A stretch of DNA of 64,000 bases, taken from Endozoicomonas sp965208385. Its GTDB lineage: Bacteria; Pseudomonadota; Gammaproteobacteria; Pseudomonadales; Endozoicomonadaceae. Shown piece by piece: positions 56,650 to 64,000 of the stretch; position 1 is the first letter of the stretch, and each line of letters starts with the position of its first letter. Below the pieces are notes generated by a model that worked only from the letters and a program-made list of their open reading frames with translations, ran no database searches and was not told where the DNA came from. The translations under genes were made by a program, and so were the position numbers. The DNA lies in assembly GCA_965208385.1 (NCBI GenBank), contig CBDBOO010000066.1:1-64000 (forward strand), given 5' to 3'.

Positions 56650-56761
56650 AATAATATGATCTCATAAGAAACTAATTGCAACATGTTTGGAAGATAAGTC
56701 TGTATTTATTGGTATGTCCATTGATTATTGAACAGCTATAAAAAGATAAATTATCATAAGT

Positions 56762-56777
56762 ATGAGTGACCACTCAT
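56762..56777. promoter_or_regulatory. Operator 2 for the TetR regulator (regulator side)
   Basis: ATGAGT-GACC-ACTCAT, with arms extendable to ATGAGTG/CACTCAT, lies about 60 bases upstream of the tetR start. The same arms as operator 1 imply one regulator controlling both divergent units, including itself. Confidence 0.82.
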
Positions 56778-56838
56778 TATTGTTTGGCCTTTTTATGAGT
56801 TGTCCGTTAATCTGTGTCGTAGCTTAGGAGTTGATAAA

Positions 56839-57489
56839 TTGAAAAAATATCACAGCACTACTTTCGACAACATTTCAGATGAGAAGCAGCAACGTATCAT
56901 TAAGGCTGCGATCACCGAATTTGCTTCCTGTGGTTTTATGGGGGCGAACATTAATCATGTTGCAGCTAATGCCTCTGTCAGCGTCGGTTCTATGTACCAG
57001 TATTTTGACTCGAAAGAGTCACTTTTTCTCACTCTGGTGGATATGGGATATCAGTATCTAAATAATAAATTGATGCCAATTATTGCAGGTAATGGTGACG
57101 TCTTTGAAAAAATTGAGCAGATACTGATTCAGGCTCGTGATTTTTCCAGAAATGAACCCGAAGTAATACAGATTTACCTGGACAGTTCTACCGAAAGAAT
57201 GTCAGGGCTGGGTAGTGAATTATCAAAAAAAATCGAATCGATCTCGGCAAATTATTATCGATCGCTGGTTACAGCCGCAAGAAGTAATGGTCTGATAGAT
57301 GTTGAGGTAGATGATGGCATTATTGCTTTCTTTCTTGATTCCCTGTTTGTCATGATGCAGTTTTCCTACGCATCTTCTTATTATCAGTCCCGAATGCATA
57401 TTTTTCTTGGAGCAAAAACAGCCAGTGACGATGATGCCGTACTGAATGGCATGATGACTCTTATTCGGAGCGCGCTGAAGAAGCGCTGA
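56839..57489 (+). CDS. TetR/AcrR-family transcriptional regulator
   Basis: 216 residues with an N-terminal TetR HTH (IIKAAITEFASCGFMGANIN, then the recognition helix in VSVGSMYQYFDSKESLF) and a helical ligand-binding C-terminal domain. TTG 56839 is chosen because TAGGAG at 56825-56830 is at the right distance; TTG 56800 is a weaker alternative. Two identical-arm palindromes in the divergent promoter region suggest it represses both the aminotransferase-aldolase operon and itself. The kinase and transporter genes downstream are on the same strand and may belong to the same regulon. Confidence 0.88.
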   Translation: MKKYHSTTFDNISDEKQQRIIKAAITEFASCGFMGANINHVAANASVSVGSMYQYFDSKESLFLTLVDMGYQYLNNKLMPIIAGNGDVFEKIEQILIQARDFSRNEPEVIQIYLDSSTERMSGLGSELSKKIESISANYYRSLVTAARSNGLIDVEVDDGIIAFFLDSLFVMMQFSYASSYYQSRMHIFLGAKTASDDDAVLNGMMTLIRSALKKR

Positions 57490-57580
57490 TATCCATCAAT
57501 CCGGACATTATTTTTATACACAACACCGGGCAGGATGTTCGGTAGTTCTTCACTTAATAATAAGAATATGCGAGCTAAAC

Positions 57581-59194
57581 TTGTCTTATTTAAACGACGA
57601 AAAATCAACAATTATTCTTGCGCATGACATCGGCACCACAGGCAATAAAGCCTGTCTGTTTCGTGTGACAGATAAAATCGAGCTATTGGCAGAGGCTATT
57701 GCCGAGTATCCATTGATTCTGGAGCCGGGCAAGGCAGAGCAGAACCCTGATGATTGGTGGGAGGCTATTTGCTCAACAACGAGGCTGGTGCTTTCCAGGG
57801 CAAATATAAAACCTGAATCTATTTCAGCATTATCTTATTGTACTCAGATGCAGGGTTTTATTCCCGTCGATGAGAATGGTAAGGCTCTTCGTAATGCCAT
57901 GAGTTATATGGATAGTCGTGGTAGTTCTCAACGGAAAAAATATCTGGCTAATGGCTTGATTAAAGTTGCCGGGATTAACCTGATCAAATTATTGAAGTGT
58001 TTGCGTATCACCGGTGTTGTACCTGCTTCGGTTAAGGATCCTGTATGGAAATACCTCTGGTTGAAAGAGAACGAAACAGGCATTTATCAGCGAATGGCTA
58101 AATGGTATGACGTGAAGGAATATCTGCTTCATCGATGTACGGGTAGTGGACGTATGACGTACGACTCCGCTTTTGCAACCCTGATGTTTGATAGCCGTAA
58201 AGGGCAGTATCGCTGGCCCAGGTCTTTACTCAATATGTTTGGAGTGAAAATTGAACATATGCCTGAGCTTGCCTCGTCTACAGATAAGGTTGGCTCACTC
58301 ACTGAAAATGCTGCAGTTGATTTGGGGCTTGTACCCGGTATTCCAGTTTTTGGAGGAGGAGGGGATGCAACGCTGATTCCCATAGGTGCCGGGTGTACAC
58401 AGAAAGGTGATGGCCACATCTATATTGGAACCTCTGGGTGGGTCAGTGTTGTGGTTGAACATAGGGCAATGGATTTGCGAAATATGATTGCTTCAGTTAT
58501 TGGAGCTATACCCGGGAAGTTTAATTATTTTGCTGAACAGGAGACATCGGGTGTCTGTCTGCAATGGGTAAGGGATCATCTTGCGCTGGATGAAATTAAT
58601 GTTTTTCTGAAAAAAGAGCATGTTGCCGAGAAATCGGAGGAGTACTCGAGTCTGTATGAATATCTCAGTGAGGTCGTAGAGAATACGCCGGTGGGTGCAG
58701 GAGGGGTTATTTTTACTCCCTGGTTAAGGGGAAGCCGTTGTCCTGTTGAAGCTCCGGAGTCCAGAGGTATGTTTTTTAATATAGGTCTCGATACGGGTAA
58801 AAAAATGTTGATTCGATCAGTGCTTGAAGGTGTTGCATTCCATAAACGGTGGATGCTTGAAGCCGTGGAAAGCAAAGTCGATGCAGGAAATACTTTACGT
58901 TTTGTTGGTGGTGGTGCGAATTCGCCTGTCTGGTGTCAGATCATTGCAGATGTGACGGGTAAAAATATTGAAGTGGTTGATTCACCCCAGAATGCCGGAG
59001 TGACAGGTGCAGCACTGATTTGTGCTGTTGGTCTGGGTGTTATCGATTCTCTGGAAAGCGTGGATCAACTGATTAAGGTGAAAGCGAAATACTCTCCCAA
59101 TACGCGACATAAAGCTATTTATGATCAGCAGTATCAGGTATTTAAAACCTTATATAAGAACAATAAGGAAAGTTTTGTGAGTTTAAATACCTGA
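57581..59194 (+). CDS. FGGY-family carbohydrate kinase
   Basis: 537 residues with the two-domain actin-like fold. The ATP/sugar motif is AHDIGTTGNKACLF, the substrate region is ALSYCTQMQGFIPVDENG, GGGGDATLIPIGAG lies in the middle, and the C-terminal FGGY signature region is GGGANSPVWCQIIADVTGK. It resembles xylulokinase-like members; the true sugar is unknown. TTG 57581 is the first start in frame, with a weak ribosome site. With the nearby class II aldolase it would supply the phosphorylated substrate for cleavage. Confidence 0.88.
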   Translation: MSYLNDEKSTIILAHDIGTTGNKACLFRVTDKIELLAEAIAEYPLILEPGKAEQNPDDWWEAICSTTRLVLSRANIKPESISALSYCTQMQGFIPVDENGKALRNAMSYMDSRGSSQRKKYLANGLIKVAGINLIKLLKCLRITGVVPASVKDPVWKYLWLKENETGIYQRMAKWYDVKEYLLHRCTGSGRMTYDSAFATLMFDSRKGQYRWPRSLLNMFGVKIEHMPELASSTDKVGSLTENAAVDLGLVPGIPVFGGGGDATLIPIGAGCTQKGDGHIYIGTSGWVSVVVEHRAMDLRNMIASVIGAIPGKFNYFAEQETSGVCLQWVRDHLALDEINVFLKKEHVAEKSEEYSSLYEYLSEVVENTPVGAGGVIFTPWLRGSRCPVEAPESRGMFFNIGLDTGKKMLIRSVLEGVAFHKRWMLEAVESKVDAGNTLRFVGGGANSPVWCQIIADVTGKNIEVVDSPQNAGVTGAALICAVGLGVIDSLESVDQLIKVKAKYSPNTRHKAIYDQQYQVFKTLYKNNKESFVSLNT

Positions 59195-59210
59195 TTATTT
59201 TCTTCAAATT

Positions 59211-59240
59211 TCAGATCTGGCAGAAAATCTGAATTTTTTT
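59211..59240 (+). terminator. Probable terminator after the FGGY kinase
   Basis: TCAGAT and ATCTGA, extended by AAAT/ATTT with one bulge, form a short stem followed by seven T residues. Confidence 0.55.
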
Positions 59241-60259
59241 CATTATTTGTTATTCTTCCTGAGGAAAAAGCTGTATATTAAAACCTGAAGAATATTTAGG
59301 TTTATACAATCGGCAGACATAAGTTTATTGCTTTATATAAAAAAAATAGCCGAAGGGGGAATAATCTGTGCGACGATTGACGACTAGAGAAAAGCTCATT
59401 TACAGCACCGGTAACTTTGGTACCGGGATATCCAATGGTCTGAGTATTTTCTGGCTGGTGTACTTTTTTTCCCACCTGAAGACGCTGGGATTCCCTATAT
59501 CATTCCTCAAGATTCCATTTTTCTCGGGTTGACTGTAATTGGCTTGATATTAGCGTCGAACAGGCTGCTTGATGCTTTTACAGATCCGTGGATAGCGTCT
59601 ATCTGTCATAAAAGCAAAAATCCCAAGGGGAAGTACATTCCCATGATGAGGTGGGCTTGTTCGGGTGTGATGCTGTTTCTGGCTGCGATTTTTTATGTGC
59701 CTGATTCGGAGAATATTTCCACAATAAATGTTATCTGGCTTGCACTGGCTATTGCTCTCCAGGCCTTTTTTGCAACCATGTACAATATTCCCTACTTCTC
59801 GTTGCAGGTAAAACTTGCGCCGCACCCTGATGATATTATCGATCTAGGCACCTTAATGGGAACTACCTGGTTTCTTGGATTTGTTTTGAGTTCTTTTGCC
59901 AGTGTGTTCTGGGGGTATTATGGTTCTGTATTTGGTCTGGATAAACTGTCAGCCATTCAATTGACCATGGTTACCTTGAGCTTGATTGGGTTTCTGGCTT
60001 ATCTGGTACCCGCTTTTATGCTGAAAGAAACCGACTATAAAGCAGTTGGGGACAAGGGAGGGGCTCCTCTCAATTTTCTGGAAACCGTTAAATTTGTTTG
60101 TAACGACAAAATATACATTCGATTTCAAATGATTATCGGGCTGTATGGCATTTCGACATTTATGTTTGAAACAGGTTTGATTTATTTTATAACCATTCTT
60201 GCGGAAATGCCGGAGAACAATGTTGGCCTTGTTACCAGTATTACCGGGGTATTGCTGGA

Positions 60260-61324
60260 TTAATACAATAAGTGCAATCGACTGAAATTTTAGATGTGAG
60301 CCAGCTGCTGATACATTTCGTAGCTCTCACACTCAGAAATGGACGTCAGGAATGAGTAAACAAACCAGACAATATAAGCAGCTGACCCTTGGACAACGAT
60401 ACCAGATCCAGGCTCTTCTTAGGAATGGACACATGCAGAAAGAAATTGCTGTATCTGTCAGTATCAGTGAAGGTGCTCTTTCACGAGAATTGAGCCGAAA
60501 TACTGGGGATCAGGATTACTGTGCTGAGACTGCTCACGCTTTGGCAACCAAGCGTCGTGCATCAGCCAAAAAACACAGCAAATCCGATGAGCGACACATG
60601 CCCATTATTAGGAAGGGGCTGAACCTTGGATGGTCTCCTGAAAATATCGCCATCAGGATGAGAAGAGAAGTGCCCCATATCGCTCTCAGCCACACGACTG
60701 TTTACAGTCGTATCGTTGACGACAAAGCCCGTGGAGGCACCTTATATAAAGACTTGCCACGGTTTGGAAAAAGGCGCTGTAAAGGCGGTAAACGCAAGGC
60801 TGGACGATCCTTAATTCCTAATCGGGTCGATATTACCGAGCGCCCGGAGGTTGTCGAACTACGCTCTCGCCTTGGAGATTGGGAGGGTGATACAGTTTAT
60901 GGACAAGACGCACATCTGGTCACTTTGGTTGACCGTAAGAGTCGCCTGACATTGATCGCTAAGACCAACACGAAACAGGCTGATATTGTGGCTGATGCCA
61001 TGATCAAGCTTCTAAAGCGGACATCATCAGTCAATACGATTACCCTGGATAATGGTGGGGAGTTTGCTGCTCATGAAAAGGTGGCAGAAGCGGTAAATGC
61101 TGATGTTTACTTTGCCAAGCCGTATGCCAGTTATCAGCGGGGAACTAACGAGAACACCAATGGAATAATTCGGCGAATCTGGCCCAAGAAAATGACTCTC
61201 GGCCACCTGACAGAAACCGATTTGAGGACAATGGAAATATTGATTAATACTATGCCCCGGAAAGTTTGAGGTGGGCGCACACCGCTTGAAGTCTACACAG
61301 GGCAATCGATTGCACTTATTGCTT
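60260..61324 (+). mobile_element. IS30-family element inside the transporter gene
   Basis: The inverted repeats share the core CAATAAGTGCAATCGA (60266-60281, and its inverted form within 61303-61321). The element is 1065 bp and encodes an IS30 transposase. The likely target duplication is GA (60258-60259 and 61325-61326). The restored target CTGGA-A-TCCAG is a perfect 11-bp palindrome; IS30 elements are known to prefer palindromic targets. Confidence 0.88.
60352..61269 (+). CDS. IS30-family transposase, premature stop near the end
   Basis: 305 residues: an N-terminal HTH (QKEIAVSVSISEGALSREL), then the DDE domain with LGDWEGDTVYG, TLDNGGEFAAHE and NENTNGIIRRIWPK. The conserved C-terminal GGRTPLEVY segment follows a TGA at 61267-61269, so the frame was cut by a point mutation, most simply TTA to TGA. 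Read-through would end at TGA 61324-61326 across the IS border. Loss of about 18 residues may or may not inactivate it. Confidence 0.88.
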   Translation: MSKQTRQYKQLTLGQRYQIQALLRNGHMQKEIAVSVSISEGALSRELSRNTGDQDYCAETAHALATKRRASAKKHSKSDERHMPIIRKGLNLGWSPENIAIRMRREVPHIALSHTTVYSRIVDDKARGGTLYKDLPRFGKRRCKGGKRKAGRSLIPNRVDITERPEVVELRSRLGDWEGDTVYGQDAHLVTLVDRKSRLTLIAKTNTKQADIVADAMIKLLKRTSSVNTITLDNGGEFAAHEKVAEAVNADVYFAKPYASYQRGTNENTNGIIRRIWPKKMTLGHLTETDLRTMEILINTMPRKV

Positions 61325-62024
61325 GAATCCAGCTTAACTTTACTTTGTTACCCTGTTATCAACAAACTGGCCAAGGCAAAAGGGAAAAAGAAATTATTGT
61401 CTCAGGGTTTTCTGACTTTTGGCGTGAGTCTGTTATTTGTTTCTCTCATGGGCGTTGGAAATATTCCTGCCATTGTCATGATTTGTTTGCTCGTTGTGAT
61501 TACCCCTTTTTCGCAGGCAATTATGGCCACACTGCCGGGGGCTATAGGTGTTGATATTGCTGCTTATGCCTGCAGGAGGACTGGAGAAGATAAGAGCAGT
61601 GTTTATACGGCCAGCACCCTGTTTATTAATAAAGTAGTGGTGACTATCGGATCATTGTTGTTTACGTCATTTCTACTGCTTGGTAAAGATATCGGTGATG
61701 ATTTTGGGTTGAGAATAATTGCTCTGACCAGTTTTAGTTTGTGTGTCTTAGCTTACTTTTTATCAAAAACCTATAACGAAAAAGAAGTAATGGATTTCCA
61801 TAAAGATTATAAAGCAGACGCTATTTCTGAAGAGGGAATAATCAGTCATGCATGAAAAATCTTTCCATGAGTCAGTAGTAGATTGAAATCATTGATTCCA
61901 ATCTCTTCTGCTGTCGAGTGAATATCAAGAACAGAAGAACCGGGATGATCTCTAAAAGTCCTTGATTGAGTTTCACTGTTGAAAAAAGGTAAGGAAACAA
62001 AAAATTAAATCATAGGAATATTCA

Positions 62025-64000
62025 ATGATAATAAAAAAATTATATTCATTGGCAGCTGTCGCTGCCTTTAGTTCCGGGTTAGCTATTGCTGATACGCTGG
62101 AAGAACAGGCCGCTGCTATCAAAGCCCAAATTCAGGCATGCGAAACTGACGAATGTCGAAGCTCGGCTATTGCTAGTTTATTTGCATTATCCAGATCCGC
62201 TGCCGCATCCTCAATTGCTGCAGTGGCCAATGCGGTTTCTGCACGACAGGAAGCCGTCAATTCACTGGCTCGAGGCTGTTATGCAATTCAATCCCCTGCA
62301 ACGGGGAAGTACGTCATTCGTGCACATAGGCCAGGCTATCTTATTGACGATGGGCTAACGTTCTCCATGCTGGGAAACAGTCTGAATGAAGCGGAGAGCT
62401 TTTTTTTCAAACCCACTGGGCTTTCCCGGTTCATGCTCTATGACACAACCGACCGATATCTTGCCGGTCATCAGCCTCTCCAGTTATCTTCCGGATGGTA
62501 TGCTGGCAATTACGCAGAATGGCGCATATCCGTTGCTGATATGACGTCTGATACACCAGAATACCGCCTTGATAATATTGGCATGGGCAGGACCCTTCGC
62601 TATGCTACATGGGACGGTGGTATGTTCTATTCTCGTTTGGTGAACGGAGAACAGCAATTCAAGTTAATCCCTGCCGAGGGCTGTCACGCGTATCCTGAAG
62701 CAGAGCTCAATGCCACCAGAACCAACCTGCCGGTAACTATTCAGCACCCCCACAAAAAAGGTGAACTTTGTGAAGAGCCTGTCCCGCAAGGGATAAAAAA
62801 ATCCGACCAGAAAAGCAGATTCAAGAAAATAGCCTTTTATCGTTGAAATAGAGCAAATAAACGACATCTGACCCTTGGTAAGGTACTCAAAGTTCCAATC
62901 TTAGATAACAGTACAACAATGAGAGTGTCCTGAAGCCAAGAAAAGAGAAAGCTTATAACTAAAACCACATATTACTCAATTATTGCAGGGGGTGCTGAAT
63001 AGTTACACCTGCCGGAGCCTGACAGATCTAACACTGACGAAGTTCAGGGGTTTGCGGATGTTCATGCTCATCTGACTTCCTTCCAGTTTATGGGTGGGAA
63101 ATTCCTGCATGGACAACCTTTTAACCGTTACGGTATCACTCATGCATTGGGTGACGGAGTTGGCACTCACGGCACCTGGGGATCTTTTGATGTGATCGGT
63201 AACCTCATGGGGCACGATGATGTGAATGCTCGTCACGATACCCGTGGATACCCCAACTTTCCTTCCTGGCCTACACAGTCGTCAGTGTCTCACCAGCAGG
63301 CGTACTATCGATGGATTGAACGGGCCCATAAAGCCGGTTTGAAGTTTATGGTGTCTCACCTTGTAGAGAATGAAGTTCTCTGTAATGCCCAGAAAACCAT
63401 TAACCCTCTGAGCTGGATCCTCACGAACACCTGTAACACCATGGGAAGTGTCGCTGCCCAGCGTATGACGTTGACTGCCATGCAGGATTATATTGACGCT
63501 CAGGCAGGAGGCCCTGGAAGAGGGTTCTTCCGTCTGGTCACTTCACCCGCACAGGCAAGACAGGTGATCAGTGAAGGCAAACTGGCAGTGTTGATCGGAA
63601 TTGAAACCTCCGAGTTGTTCAACTGTGGCTTTAAAGACGCTATTTGCACCAGAGAGACTATCGATGCGCAGTTGACTGCCATGTATGACATGGGAGTGAG
63701 AAGTATGTTTCCCATTCACCGGTTTGATAATCAGTTTGGCGGGGCTCGCATAGAGAACGGGTTTATAAATCTTGGCCAGGCTGTATCCAAAGGCACTCCT
63801 TTCATCACCAAAGCATGCAAGCCGGGTGTGGAAGGTCAGGTAATGACAGGAGGCTTCCCGGTATTAGGCGGTATTCCGGTTATTGGTAATATCATCAGCA
63901 GCCTGGGATTGAACACAAGCTATGATGAAACTCGCAGACACTGCAACCGCTATGGTCTGACGGATCTGGGTGTATATCTTGTGAATCGCATGATTGATAT
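62025..64000 (+). pseudogene. Exported M19 (membrane dipeptidase-like) protein, interrupted by MITE-A, runs off the window
   Basis: ATG 62025, with AGGAAT upstream, starts a signal peptide (KKLYSLAAVAAFSSGLAIA). A linker follows, then a domain (CYAIQSPATGKYVIRAHRPG ... YDTTDRYLAGH) that looks like a beta-trefoil/ricin-type fold. MITE-A copy 2 interrupts after ATRTNLP and brings a stop at 62844-62846. Beyond it the same frame continues with the metal motif GFADVHAHLTSFQFM, VLIGIETSELFNC, MGVRSMFPIHRFDNQFGGA and YGLTDLGVYLVNRMID, typical of M19 dipeptidases. The insert plus duplication is 282 bp, so the phase is kept. The 3' end lies outside the window. Confidence 0.82.
62733..63006. mobile_element. 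MITE-A copy 2, 274 bp, IS66-like ends
   Basis: It starts GTAACTATTCAGCACCCCC and ends with the exact inverted complement. An 8-bp duplication ACCTGCCG flanks it (62725-62732 and 63007-63014). It is nearly identical to copy 1 at 13852 once the nested MITE there is ignored. No transposase is encoded. Confidence 0.95.

Larger units (their letters stand above)
59368..61855 (+). pseudogene. MFS sugar transporter (GPH/MelB type), broken by frameshift and IS30
   Basis: GTG 59368 follows GGGGGA with good spacing and begins LTTREKLIYSTGNFGTGISN, the typical start of sugar:cation symporters. The family motif SNRLLDAFTDPWIASI and then KSKNPKGKYIP follow. A seven-T run at 59464-59470 shifts the frame by one missing base (eight would read VYFFFPPEDAG). 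IS30 (60260-61324) then interrupts after TGVLLE. Removing it with one 2-bp duplication joins GVLLE to SSLTLLCYPVINKLAK exactly in frame, and the rest runs to 61855. The repaired protein would be about 475 residues with 12 helices. Probably the importer of the island's substrate, now inactive. Confidence 0.88.

Overview
The window looks like a chromosome segment of a host-associated gammaproteobacterium of the Oceanospirillales/Pseudomonas side of the class. I infer an Endozoicomonas-like organism. The basis is gene order and content: a fimV-truA-trpF-trpB-trpA-accD-folC-dedD ... cvpA-purF block and an lpxH/ppiB-glnS-cysS ... folD-tRNAs-tig-clpP-clpX block, both arranged much as in Pseudomonas. 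Accessory regions are rich in insertion sequences and MITEs, and there is a eukaryote-like OTU protease gene. No 16S or other species-level marker is present, so the genus is an inference.

Layout. 0.1-1.9 kb: two broken genes, an Asd paralogue (usg-1 type) and an isochorismatase-family hydrolase split at a 15-bp tandem repeat. 2.5-11.9 kb: the housekeeping block fimV to dedD, with the accD 3' end frameshifted. 11.9-25.5 kb: an AT-rich surface-polysaccharide cluster inserted between dedD and cvpA. Its leader carries an ops (RfaH-recruitment) element, followed by an ISAs1-type transposase and nested MITEs, then a flippase, a pyruvyltransferase-family protein, a polymerase, a GT4 glycosyltransferase, a PglC-PglD-PglE-PglF-like set for a diacetylbacillosamine-type sugar, and an O-antigen ligase. 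25.6-33 kb: cvpA, purF, two alpha/beta hydrolases, a DUF4892-like protein, an XRE regulator, HU and a tandem universal stress protein.

33.1-38 kb: a miaE fragment, a complete ISKra4-family element inserted in a 7-bp tandem repeat, a large exported protein with an OTU-type cysteine protease site, and an intact miaE. 38-50.7 kb: lpxH, ppiB, glnS, cysS, a raffinose-synthase-like GH36 protein, folD, four tRNAs (Pro, Arg, His, Leu), tig, clpP and clpX. 50.8-61.9 kb: a sugar-catabolism island replaces the lon gene usually found after clpX. It has a ruined GH1 beta-glucosidase, two class II aldolase-like genes, a class III aminotransferase, a TetR regulator with two matching operators, an FGGY kinase and an MFS (GPH-type) sugar transporter broken by IS30. 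62 kb to the end: an exported M19-type peptidase gene interrupted by a MITE.

The insertions can be resolved to the base. An ISAs1 element (51226-52741, 10-bp target duplication) sits in the beta-glucosidase and itself carries a 232-bp MITE (9-bp duplication). An IS30 element sits in the transporter. A 274-bp MITE family with IS66-like ends occurs twice (8-bp duplications), and one copy holds a further 195-bp MITE. In several cases, removing the insert restores the host reading frame exactly. Single-base indels, mostly in homopolymers, recur in broken genes and could be real decay or partly sequence error.
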